This document shows positions 6,776 to 13,660 of a stretch of DNA of 13,660 nucleotides, piece by piece (the stretch's first letter is position 1; every line of letters begins with the position of its first letter). Where the stretch lies: the NCBI GenBank assembly GCA_947503395.1, contig CANNDP010000020.1, positions 1 to 13,660 of the forward strand. Direction: 5' to 3'. Position numbers and translations under genes: made by a program. Under the pieces are notes generated by a model. It saw only the letters and a program-made list of their open reading frames with translations, was not told the DNA's origin and made no database searches. The DNA comes from Actinomycetota bacterium (GTDB lineage Bacteria; Actinomycetota; Actinomycetes; Nanopelagicales; Nanopelagicaceae).

Positions 6776-7938
6776 TATTTAGCTGCCAACTCTGCAGCCC
6801 TTGCAGCTGCTCCATCCATGCTATCAACCTGCTGAATCAAAGGATGATTAGCCTTATTTAGAATTGCTCTTCCTTCAATAACATTATTGCCATCGAGTCG
6901 AACTACAATTGGCTTACTTGCTTTATCGCCTAGCATTTCAAGGGCTTGAATAATTCCATTAGCTACTGCGTCACATGAGGTAATACCGCCAAAAACATTT
7001 ACAAAAACTGATTTAACATCTTTGTCTCCAAGAATGATTGAGAGCCCATCTGCCATAACTTGAGCTGATGCTCCCCCGCCAATATCAAGGAAATTCGCTG
7101 GTTTAACCCCGCCAAACTTCTCGCCTGCGTATGCCACGACATCAAGAGTGCTCATGACAAGTCCTGCGCCATTTCCAATAACCCCAACCTCGCCTTGGAG
7201 CTTCACATAATTTAGATCGCGCTCTTTTGCCAGTGCTTCAAGTGGATCGGCTGCTTCATGATCAATGAGGGCTTCAAATTCAGGATGACGGAAAGCTGCA
7301 TTGTCATCAAGTGTGACCTTTCCATCAAGGGCAATCACTCTGCCATCAACAGTTTTGACTAAAGGATTAACCTCAACCAAAGTGGCATCGGAGCTTTGAA
7401 AAGTCTTCCAAAGGGTTACTAATACATCAGCAACTTGGTTTTCAACATCGCTACCAAATCCACCTTGCCGCACTATCTCTAAGGCTTTTTCTTGGCTAAT
7501 TCCCTCATTGGGATCAATATGAACTTTTGCCAATTTCTCTGGAGTTTTATGTGCAACTTCTTCAATATCCATACCGCCTGCAACCGATGCCATCACTAAA
7601 AAGGAGCGGTTAGAGCGATCTAGAAGAATTGCTAGGTAATACTCACTCTCGATTGGAGCAGCGGCAGCAATCATTACTTTTTTTACGATGTGGCCCTTGA
7701 TATCCATGCCAAGAATTGCTTCTGCCTTTACATAAGCATCTTCGCCATTTTCAGCAAGCTTTACGCCGCCAGCTTTGCCGCGCCCACCAACTTTTACTTG
7801 AGCCTTAACCACTACTTTCCCGCCTATTTCCTGCGCTGCATCTCTTGCTTGGGCAGCAGTTGTGGCAACTTTTGCTTTTAAAACTGGGATTGAGTTGGCC
7901 TCAAATAGATCACGGGCTTGATATTCAAAGAGATCCAC
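6775..7938 (-). CDS. sucC: Succinyl-CoA synthetase beta subunit (ADP- or GDP-forming)
   Basis: 387-residue ATP-grasp subunit that binds nucleotide and succinate; together with SucD it forms the TCA-cycle succinyl-CoA synthetase. The protein begins with the family-typical MDLFEYQARDLF, has the nucleotide-binding segment VKVGGRGKAGGVK (about 48-60), the metal-binding region LVEVNPLV (about 187-194), and the C-terminal GGGA and NVFGGITSCD motifs that contact SucD and phosphate. The start is GTG at 7938, only three bases after the pcrA stop codon, and no clear ribosome binding site is visible, so translation may depend on coupling to pcrA. Nucleotide preference (ADP or GDP) cannot be read safely from the sequence. 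Confidence 0.96.
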   Translation of the reverse strand: MDLFEYQARDLFEANSIPVLKAKVATTAAQARDAAQEIGGKVVVKAQVKVGGRGKAGGVKLAENGEDAYVKAEAILGMDIKGHIVKKVMIAAAAPIESEYYLAILLDRSNRSFLVMASVAGGMDIEEVAHKTPEKLAKVHIDPNEGISQEKALEIVRQGGFGSDVENQVADVLVTLWKTFQSSDATLVEVNPLVKTVDGRVIALDGKVTLDDNAAFRHPEFEALIDHEAADPLEALAKERDLNYVKLQGEVGVIGNGAGLVMSTLDVVAYAGEKFGGVKPANFLDIGGGASAQVMADGLSIILGDKDVKSVFVNVFGGITSCDAVANGIIQALEMLGDKASKPIVVRLDGNNVIEGRAILNKANHPLIQQVDSMDGAAARAAELAAK

Positions 7939-7941
7939 GGG

Positions 7942-10170
7942 TCATAACTTATCTACTGGGGCATATCGGAGCAACAATCGCTTATCTCCATAGCTACCAA
8001 AATTGATTGTGGCCTCTGCTTTCTCTGCCTCACCTGAGAGCGCAATCACAGTGCCGAGCCCAAATGTGTCATGGCTTACTCGATCACCGATATTAAGTTG
8101 CAAGGTGTTTGACTTAATCGCTGCTTTTGGTAGCGCATTTGGTGCATATTTTCGTCTCGTCATAGGAGATGAGATATATCCACTCTCACTCTTATTCCAA
8201 TCAATCAAGGCATCAGGAATTTCATCTAAAAATCTTGAAGGAGGGTTGTAATTCGGCGCTCCCCAAGATGAGCGATATTCCGCTCTTGAGAGATAGAGCC
8301 TCTCTCTAGCTCTTGTTAGACCAACGTATGCCAGCCTTCTCTCCTCCTCTAACTCCTTCTTCTCACCTAGCGTTCTTGAGTGAGGAAAAATCCCTTCCTC
8401 CATTCCAGTGAGAAATACAGTTGGAAATTCCAAGCCTTTAGCGGTGTGTAGCGTCATAAGAGTTACAACACCGCCATGATCTTCACCCTCTGGTATCTCA
8501 TCTGCATCTGCAACAAGTGCAACATCTTCTAAAAATCCAGCAAGTGAGATCTCTTGACCTTCATCAACTTCTCGCTCTTGATACTCCTCAGCAACTGCTA
8601 CTAACTCCTCAAGGTTTTCAATTCTTACCTCATCTTGTGGATCATGGCTATCACGGAGCTCATCTAACAACCCTGATTGCTCAAGAACTGCAGCCGCAAT
8701 GATTGCTGGTGGTCGATTTGCTTCAACTAATACTTGAAGTGCTGCAATCATCGCAACAAATTCAGCGACAGCAGATGATGCCTTTGCTCCAAGGCCAGCA
8801 GCACTCGCTCTATTTAAGCCTTGCCAGAAAGTAATACCTTCAGTCTTTGCATAATCATCGATAGATTCAAGGGCCCTATCGCCAAGGCCGCGCTTGGGAG
8901 TATTGATGATTCTTCGCATGCTTACCTCATCATCAGGGTTTACCAATACTCGAAGATATGCAAGTAAATCCTTTACTTCCTTGCGTTCATAAAAGCGCAC
9001 TCCGCCTACAACTTTGTAAGGAATAGTGGCGCGCATGAATACCTCTTCAAATACGCGTGACTGGGCGTTAGTTCTATAAAAAATAGCGCTCTGACCAAAG
9101 TTTGAAAGACCTTCTCTCTCTAATCTAAAGAGCTCATCTCTTATGTATTCCGCTTCATGATGTTCATTCTCGCCAACAAAGCCCACAAGCTTTGCTCCAC
9201 TTCCTGCATCAGACCAGAGGTTCTTCTCTTTGCGAGCCTCATTAAGTGAGATAACAGCATTAGCAGCGCTTAAAATATTCTGAGTTGAGCGATAGTTTTG
9301 TTCTAGCAAAATTGTTTGAGCATCAGGATAATCCTCTTCAAATGCCATGATGTTTCTAATTGTTGCCCCTCTAAAGCCATAGATAGATTGGTCAGCATCG
9401 CCAACTACGCAGAGCTCAGCTGCAGGAATTCCCTCCCTATCACTTCCAACTAGCTCTCGAATTAAGATGTATTGAGCATGATTAGTATCTTGATACTCAT
9501 CAACTAAAATATGCTTAAAGCGGTGGCGATAACGAGATCTAGCCTCGGGAAACTTCTGAAGTAAATCAACAGTTTTCATAATTAGGTCATCAAAGTCCAT
9601 CGCATTAGCACTAGTTAACCTGGCCTGATAAATCGCATAGATCTCAGCAACAACCTCTTCAAAGCTATTTTGGGTGGCATTTCGATAATCACTCGGGCCC
9701 AATAAATCATTCTTTGCCCCAGAAATTACCGATGCAACTCCCCTAGGGTTATATCGCTTGGGATCTAGATTTAAATCTCTCATCACTAGAGTAATTAAGC
9801 GCAGCGAATCTGCTTGATCATAAATAGAAAACGTAGATTTATATCCCAGCCTTCCAGCTTCCTGGCGAAGGATTCTTACCGATGCTGAGTGAAATGTTGA
9901 AACCCAGATTATTTTGGCGCGATTTCCAACCAATTGCGCAACGCGTTCTTTCATCTCACCAGCTGCTTTATTGGTAAAGGTAATAGCCAATATCTCGTGC
10001 GGATCAACGCCCCTTGCTGCCATTAAATAGGCGATGCGACTAGTTAATACCCGGGTCTTTCCAGAGCCTGCTCCTGCAACAACAAGTAGTGGAGTTCCAG
10101 AGTGGGTGACAGCTGCTGCTTGCTGCGGGTTTAGCCCTGCTAACAATTTATCTTCATTAAGCGCTGCCAT
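7942..10170 (-). CDS. pcrA: ATP-dependent DNA helicase of the UvrD/PcrA family
   Basis: 742-residue superfamily 1A helicase, expected to move 3' to 5' on DNA in nucleotide excision repair and in clearing recombination intermediates or stalled RNA polymerase. Motifs in order: Q-motif region LNPQQ (13-17), Walker A GAGSGKT (33-39), Walker B VDEYQD (223-228), motif III GDADQSIYGFRGA (257-269), motif IV QNYRST (291-296), motif V TLHTAKGLEFP (573-583) and motif VI VGLTRARERLYL (616-627). The last 50 residues (LNIGDRVSHDTFGLG onward, from 692) match the C-terminal Tudor-like domain of PcrA/UvrD1. I chose ATG 10170 over an upstream TTG at 10203: it gives the usual N-terminus, removes overlap with the divergent deacetylase gene, and has TAGACT seven bases upstream for a leaderless start. 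The gene precedes sucC as in mycobacterial uvrD1. Confidence 0.95.
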   Translation of the reverse strand: MAALNEDKLLAGLNPQQAAAVTHSGTPLLVVAGAGSGKTRVLTSRIAYLMAARGVDPHEILAITFTNKAAGEMKERVAQLVGNRAKIIWVSTFHSASVRILRQEAGRLGYKSTFSIYDQADSLRLITLVMRDLNLDPKRYNPRGVASVISGAKNDLLGPSDYRNATQNSFEEVVAEIYAIYQARLTSANAMDFDDLIMKTVDLLQKFPEARSRYRHRFKHILVDEYQDTNHAQYILIRELVGSDREGIPAAELCVVGDADQSIYGFRGATIRNIMAFEEDYPDAQTILLEQNYRSTQNILSAANAVISLNEARKEKNLWSDAGSGAKLVGFVGENEHHEAEYIRDELFRLEREGLSNFGQSAIFYRTNAQSRVFEEVFMRATIPYKVVGGVRFYERKEVKDLLAYLRVLVNPDDEVSMRRIINTPKRGLGDRALESIDDYAKTEGITFWQGLNRASAAGLGAKASSAVAEFVAMIAALQVLVEANRPPAIIAAAVLEQSGLLDELRDSHDPQDEVRIENLEELVAVAEEYQEREVDEGQEISLAGFLEDVALVADADEIPEGEDHGGVVTLMTLHTAKGLEFPTVFLTGMEEGIFPHSRTLGEKKELEEERRLAYVGLTRARERLYLSRAEYRSSWGAPNYNPPSRFLDEIPDALIDWNKSESGYISSPMTRRKYAPNALPKAAIKSNTLQLNIGDRVSHDTFGLGTVIALSGEAEKAEATINFGSYGDKRLLLRYAPVDKL

Positions 10171-10177
10171 AGTGGTA

Positions 10178-10183
10178 AGTCTA
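10178..10183 (-). promoter_or_regulatory. Putative -10 box for a leaderless pcrA transcript
   Basis: On the minus strand TAGACT fits TANNNT and ends seven bases before the pcrA ATG, placing the transcription start at the start codon. No ribosome binding site is present in this gap. It overlaps by two bases the opposite-strand -10 candidate for the deacetylase gene. An overlapping alternative TATCCT (10183-10188) would give a leader of about five bases. Confidence 0.42.
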
Positions 10184-10187
10184 GGAT
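10182..10187 (+). promoter_or_regulatory. Putative -10 box for a leaderless PIG-L family deacetylase transcript
   Basis: TAGGAT on the plus strand fits TANNNT and is followed after six bases by the GTG start codon at 10194, so the transcript would begin at or beside the start codon. It shares bases with the opposite-strand -10 candidate of pcrA, so RNA polymerase probably cannot occupy both at once. Confidence 0.42.
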
Positions 10188-10193
10188 AGGCGA

Positions 10194-10916
10194 GTGACTC
10201 CAATTGCAGATGAAGAAATCAAGCGCATTCTGGTCGTTATGGCTCATCCTGATGATTGCGATTTTGGCGCAGGAGGAAGTATCGCTAAGTGGCGAGAGTC
10301 TGGAATCCAAGTCTCTTACTGCATCATCACAAATGGCGATCAAGGCGGAGAAGAATCTGATGTCCCCGTTGAAGAAATGGCAAAGGTTAGACAGCGAGAG
10401 CAGAGAGCGGCAGGGGCTGCCCTTGGCGTTAGTGAGATAACTTTTCTAAATTACCGAGATGGTTCACTAATTCCAACTATCGAACTTCGTCGAGATATTG
10501 TTAAAGCTATTCGTATTGCAAAACCAGATCGAATGGTGGTCCAATCACCTGAGCGAAATTGGGAACGTATCTATTCAAGTCATCCAGATCATCTTGCAGC
10601 AGGTGAGAGCGCGATTCAAGCAATCTATCCCGATGCCAGAAATCCCTATGCCTTCCCAGAGTTAAAAGAAGGAGGAGTTGAGCCATGGCGAGTAAGAGAG
10701 GTCTTTATCACCGGCTCGCCCACCCCAAATCACTTCATCGATATCACCGAAACAATTGGTAAAAAGATTGCAGCGCTAAAGGCTCATGTCAGCCAGACTG
10801 CTCATAACCCTGAGCTTGAATCGATGGTTAGGCAGTGGGGAGAGAGAAATGCTGAGGCAAATGGATTGGCACCGGGAAGAGTTGCTGAGATATTTAAGGT
10901 TGTAAGTACTGATTAA
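10194..10916 (+). CDS. PIG-L/LmbE family zinc-dependent N-deacetylase
   Basis: 240-residue protein of the family that removes acetyl groups from N-acetylglucosamine-type sugars, including MshB and Mca of the mycothiol pathway and BshB of bacillithiol synthesis. The metal site is visible: AHPDD (17-21) supplies His18 and Asp21, and SHPDH (129-133) supplies His133 as the third ligand; Asp20 is the likely general base. GAGGSIAKW (26-34) and the TNGDQGG loop (46-52) are typical of the fold. No signal peptide or membrane segment is present, so it is cytoplasmic. The start is GTG; no earlier in-frame start is compatible with the promoter position. It diverges from pcrA across 23 bases and its stop codon overlaps that of the convergent cyclophilin gene. 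The substrate is not known; a role in low-molecular-weight thiol or sugar metabolism is only a family-based guess. Confidence 0.85.
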   Translation: MTPIADEEIKRILVVMAHPDDCDFGAGGSIAKWRESGIQVSYCIITNGDQGGEESDVPVEEMAKVRQREQRAAGAALGVSEITFLNYRDGSLIPTIELRRDIVKAIRIAKPDRMVVQSPERNWERIYSSHPDHLAAGESAIQAIYPDARNPYAFPELKEGGVEPWRVREVFITGSPTPNHFIDITETIGKKIAALKAHVSQTAHNPELESMVRQWGERNAEANGLAPGRVAEIFKVVSTD

Positions 10917-11605
10917 GAATTACTAGTTATAGCTCTTTCAATCCCAATTGTTCGAAGTGGAGCTCCATCCACTCCTCCATCTTTAACGCCACCTTGAGCA
11001 ATGTATTTAACAATTTCAAGTCCTGAAACTATCTTCCCCCAGAGGGTGTAATTAGGCCCAAGCGTGGTGTCCTTAAAGACCAGAAAGAACTGAGAGCCGT
11101 TGGTATTTGGTCCTGAATTGGCCATAGCTACGCTGCCTTCAGGATAATTATTTTCAGAGGCCAATGGCAGATTCTCATCACGATATCTAAATGTTGGTCC
11201 ACCCGAACCAGTTGCCGTTGGATCACCACACTGGAGAACGAATATGCCCTCTGTGGTCAAGCGATGACAGAGTGTTTTATCGAAATAACCACTTTTAGCT
11301 AGCTGAGACATAACAGTAATAGTTACTGGAGCAGCTTTTGCAAAGGTTTCGATAACAATGGTTCCACAATTAGTCTGAAGCTTTAAATATTTTGGCGCTC
11401 GTTTCATGAGATTTTCTGGAGCAGGAACTCGCATTGGGGATTGCGCTGATGCCTTACTTACTCTGCACTTAACTTTCTTCTCAGGAGCAGCTACCTGTAT
11501 TTCTCTACTATCAGCGCTCACCGGAGCAATTGGAATTAAAAGCAAAGCGGAGAGCAGAGCGATAACAGTTACTTTGCGCTTACTTCTCACTCTTCCTACT
11601 CCCAC
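10913..11605 (-). CDS. Exported cyclophilin-type peptidyl-prolyl cis-trans isomerase
   Basis: 230-residue protein with an N-terminal signal peptide (basic residues to about 11, hydrophobic core 12-27, likely cleavage after VSA at 31) and a cyclophilin domain from about 72 to the end. Cyclophilin landmarks: LCHRLTTEGIFVLQCGDP (112-129) containing the catalytic arginine Arg115, the GSGGP loop, MANSGPNTNGSQFFLVF (about 155-171) and the C-terminal GLEIVKYI. It should assist folding of secreted or envelope proteins. There is no lipobox cysteine, so it is secreted or held by its signal anchor. Four cysteines (47, 80, 113, 126) lie in the exported part. The GTG at 11605 is preferred because AGGA lies eight bases upstream; it overlaps the end of guaA by 10 bases. 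A second GTG at 11590 would also keep the signal peptide. It is probably co-transcribed with guaA. Confidence 0.88.
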   Translation of the reverse strand: MGVGRVRSKRKVTVIALLSALLLIPIAPVSADSREIQVAAPEKKVKCRVSKASAQSPMRVPAPENLMKRAPKYLKLQTNCGTIVIETFAKAAPVTITVMSQLAKSGYFDKTLCHRLTTEGIFVLQCGDPTATGSGGPTFRYRDENLPLASENNYPEGSVAMANSGPNTNGSQFFLVFKDTTLGPNYTLWGKIVSGLEIVKYIAQGGVKDGGVDGAPLRTIGIERAITSNS

Positions 11606-13146
11606 TCAATAGTTCCTGGCGGCTTAGAAGTTATATCAAGAACTACTCGATTAACTTCACTAACTTCATTGGTAATGCGATTTGAGATTTTGGCGAGTAC
11701 TTCATAAGGCACTCGCGACCAATCTGCCGTCATCGCATCCTCACTTGATACCGGGCGAAGGACTATGGGATGGCCATAACTTCTGCCATCTCCTTGAACT
11801 CCTACGCTGCGTACCTCAGCAAGTAATACCACTGGAGATTGCCAGATCATTTGATCTAGACCTGCTAAGTGTAATTCTTCTCTGGCGATTAAATCGGCCT
11901 GGCGCAAAATTCTAAGTCTTTCTTCAGTAACTTCACCGACAATACGAATAGCTAGGCCTGGACCTGGGAATGGTTGGCGCCAGATAATCTCATCTGGCAA
12001 GCCCAGAGAGAGTCCAACTTGGCGAACTTCATCTTTAAAGAGAGTGCGAAGTGGCTCAATCAATTTGAAATCTAAATCATCTGGAAGGCCGCCCACATTA
12101 TGGTGAGACTTAATATTCGCAGTGCCGCTTCCGCCGCCTGATTCCACAACATCTGGATATAGCGTTCCTTGAACGAGAAACTCTATTTTGCTATCTGCTG
12201 ATAATTTTTTAGCAGCATCTTCAAAAACGCGGATAAATTCTCTGCCAATTATTTTTCTTTTTTCCTCAGGATCTTTTACACCCTTTAGAGCCTCTAGAAA
12301 CCTCTGTTTTGCATCAACAACCATAAGTTCAACTCCAGTTGCTGCCACAAAGTCTTTTTCCACTTGTTCAGCTTCACCCTGCCTAAGAAGGCCATGGTCA
12401 ACAAAAACACAGGTTAACTGCTTTCCAATCGCCTTTTGCACAAGAGCTGCAGCAACGGCTGAATCAACTCCGCCAGAGAGGCCGCAAATCACTCGTTTAT
12501 CTGCAACTTGAGATTTAATATTAATGATCTCATTTTCTACAATATTTTCAGAGGTCCAAGTTGGCTTACATTTAACAATATCAATTAACCATTTACGTAG
12601 AATTTCCTGGCCATTTTCGCTATGGAGAACCTCTGGATGAAATTGCACTCCAGCTAACTTTCCATCGCTACTTTCAAAAGCAGCAACCGAAGTTGAAGCG
12701 CTGCTTCCTATTGCTTGGAAGCCTTCTGGAGCCTTAGTAACGCTATCGCCGTGGCTCATCCAGACATTAAATGATGAATCAAGACCTGAAAATAACTTTG
12801 CTGAAGTATCGCAATTAAATTTAGTTCTGCCATATTCACTCAAACCCGTCTTTGCTACCTCGCCCCCAAGTAATTGCGCCATGACTTGAAAGCCATAACA
12901 GATACCAAAGATTGGAATATTCTGCTCAAATAAAGCCCGATCAATTAGAGGCGCATCATCGACATAAACCGATGATGGCCCACCAGAGAGAATTATCGCT
13001 CTGGGATTTCTTGCAAGTATCTCCTCAAGTGAGCTCTTATGAGAAATGATCTCGCTGTAAACCCCGGCTTGGCGAACCCGGCGAGCAATTAATTGGGCAT
13101 ATTGCGCGCCAAAATCAATTACTAAGACATGATTATTGCTCTGCAC
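11596..13146 (-). CDS. guaA: GMP synthase (glutamine-hydrolysing)
   Basis: 516-residue enzyme that aminates XMP to GMP using glutamine and ATP, the last step of de novo GMP synthesis. The N-terminal class I glutamine amidotransferase domain has the nucleophile Cys83 in GICYGFQ (81-87) and the His170/Glu172 pair in QFHPEV (168-173). The ATP-pyrophosphatase domain carries the P-loop-like SGGVDSA (224-230), and the C-terminal dimerisation domain ends with the conserved PPGTIEWE. Length is normal. The start is GTG at 13146 with AGAAGG seven bases upstream. It follows guaB3 after 13 bases, the usual actinobacterial order, and overlaps the cyclophilin gene downstream by 10 bases. Confidence 0.96.
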   Translation of the reverse strand: MQSNNHVLVIDFGAQYAQLIARRVRQAGVYSEIISHKSSLEEILARNPRAIILSGGPSSVYVDDAPLIDRALFEQNIPIFGICYGFQVMAQLLGGEVAKTGLSEYGRTKFNCDTSAKLFSGLDSSFNVWMSHGDSVTKAPEGFQAIGSSASTSVAAFESSDGKLAGVQFHPEVLHSENGQEILRKWLIDIVKCKPTWTSENIVENEIINIKSQVADKRVICGLSGGVDSAVAAALVQKAIGKQLTCVFVDHGLLRQGEAEQVEKDFVAATGVELMVVDAKQRFLEALKGVKDPEEKRKIIGREFIRVFEDAAKKLSADSKIEFLVQGTLYPDVVESGGGSGTANIKSHHNVGGLPDDLDFKLIEPLRTLFKDEVRQVGLSLGLPDEIIWRQPFPGPGLAIRIVGEVTEERLRILRQADLIAREELHLAGLDQMIWQSPVVLLAEVRSVGVQGDGRSYGHPIVLRPVSSEDAMTADWSRVPYEVLAKISNRITNEVSEVNRVVLDITSKPPGTIEWE

Positions 13147-13159
13147 TAGCTCGCCTTCT

Positions 13160-13660
13160 TTATGCTCTATTTAGAACTATTTCAACTCTCTGAAACTCTT
13201 TCAAGTCAGAGTAGCCAGAAGTTGCCATCGCCCTGCGTAGTGCGCCAAATAGATTCATACTGCCATCAGCAGAATGGGATGGTCCAAGCAAAATTTCTTC
13301 CAAAGTTCCAGTGCTTCCAACATAAACTCTTGTGCCACGAGGAAGTTCGCTGTGATGTGCCTCTGGCCCCCAATGCCAACCTCTACCAGGAGCTGACTCT
13401 GCCCTAGCTAGAGGAGAGCCCAGCATCACTGCATCTGCGCCGCAGGCAATTGCCTTTGCAATATCACCGCTCTTTCCAACTGAGCCATCAGCAATTACAT
13501 GAACATATCGCCCGCCAGATTCATCTAAATACTCTCGTCTTGCAGCAGCAACATCTGCAACAGCTGTTGCCATGGGTACAGAAATACCTAGAACTTGGCG
13601 AGTGGTATGAGCTGCTCCCCCGCCAAAACCAACTAGAACTCCAGCTGCTCCTGCTCTCAT
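13160..13660 (-). CDS. guaB3: GuaB3-family IMP dehydrogenase-related protein, C-terminal part
   Basis: Partial gene; the reading frame stays open to the right edge, so the first visible Met is internal. The 166 visible residues are less than half of a typical GuaB3 of about 370. Seen in order: the phosphate/purine loop VGFGGGAAHTT (10-20 of the fragment), the IMP-binding stretch HVIADGSVGKSGDIAKAI, then ACGADAVMLGSPLARA, a flap region rich in Trp/His (GRGWHWGPEAHH) and the terminal NLFGALRRAMATSGY and LKEFQRVEIV motifs. These are characteristic of actinobacterial GuaB3 rather than the canonical IMP dehydrogenase GuaB2. There is no CBS pair in the visible part. In IMP dehydrogenases the loop reads GSICTT with a catalytic cysteine; here the aligned residue is histidine (codon 13607-13609). 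GuaB3 function in Actinobacteria is not well settled. Directly upstream of guaA, 13 bases apart. Confidence 0.9.
   Translation of the reverse strand: MRAGAAGVLVGFGGGAAHTTRQVLGISVPMATAVADVAAARREYLDESGGRYVHVIADGSVGKSGDIAKAIACGADAVMLGSPLARAESAPGRGWHWGPEAHHSELPRGTRVYVGSTGTLEEILLGPSHSADGSMNLFGALRRAMATSGYSDLKEFQRVEIVLNRA

Noticed and set aside
8003..8251. 82-codon plus-strand open frame opposite the end of pcrA
   Set aside because: Antisense to the intact C-terminal Tudor-like region of PcrA; no start signal or family match.
10171..10203. Longer pcrA start (TTG at 10203) adding eleven residues
   Set aside because: It would overlap the divergent deacetylase gene by ten bases, uses a rare start and adds residues not typical of the family; the ATG at 10170 with an adjacent -10 box is better.
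12188..12511. 107-codon plus-strand open frame opposite guaA
   Set aside because: It is antisense to the conserved ATP-pyrophosphatase domain of GuaA, shows no recognisable domain and has Ser/Thr/Ala-rich composition typical of a shadow frame.
1..13660. Mobile elements, CRISPR arrays, prophage, defence or toxin genes
   Set aside because: No transposase, integrase, regularly spaced repeats, long terminal inverted repeats or compositional shift was seen; every long frame belongs to a core housekeeping family.

Overview
The window reads as a stretch of conserved core chromosome from a small-genome actinobacterium. Gene order gives the strongest evidence. Reading the minus strand, it runs pcrA/uvrD – sucC – sucD – DUF6350 (PerM-like) – folD – DUF3017 – mdh – icd, an arrangement typical of Actinobacteria. 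A guaB3 – guaA block lies upstream. The GuaB3-type paralogue, the DUF3017 and DUF6350 proteins, the PcrA with a C-terminal Tudor-like domain and the MsiK-type sugar ATPase are also actinobacterial. Coding GC is low for the phylum (low to mid 40s per cent by eye), intergenic gaps are only a few to about 30 bases, and several starts look leaderless. This suggests a streamlined aquatic lineage such as the freshwater acI group (Nanopelagicales). That placement is inference; no rRNA or other phylogenetic marker is in view.

Layout from left to right: (1) the first 40 codons of a CNNM/DUF21 (hemolysin C/CorC-type) membrane protein on the minus strand; (2) a 170-base GC-rich divergent intergenic region, probably carrying promoters and a structured 5' leader; (3) msiK on the plus strand, a stand-alone ATPase for sugar ABC importers, ending at a strong bidirectional terminator; (4) the minus-strand run folD – DUF3017 – mdh – icd; (5) the minus-strand run pcrA – sucC – sucD – DUF6350; (6) a plus-strand PIG-L/LmbE deacetylase, divergent from pcrA across 23 bases; (7) the minus-strand run guaB3 (partial) – guaA – exported cyclophilin, convergent with the deacetylase.

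Functionally the window holds four TCA-cycle components (NADP-type isocitrate dehydrogenase, both succinyl-CoA synthetase subunits, malate dehydrogenase), the folate one-carbon enzyme FolD, GMP synthetase with an IMP dehydrogenase-like partner, a repair helicase and a sugar-uptake ATPase. No mobile element, CRISPR array, tRNA, rRNA or phage gene is visible, and nothing suggests horizontal transfer. I do not see an obviously new multi-gene system. The points worth a second look are small: the structured leader of msiK, the absence of purN–purH between the DUF6350 gene and folD, a 23-base divergent leaderless promoter pair, and a GuaB3 with histidine in place of the IMP dehydrogenase catalytic cysteine.
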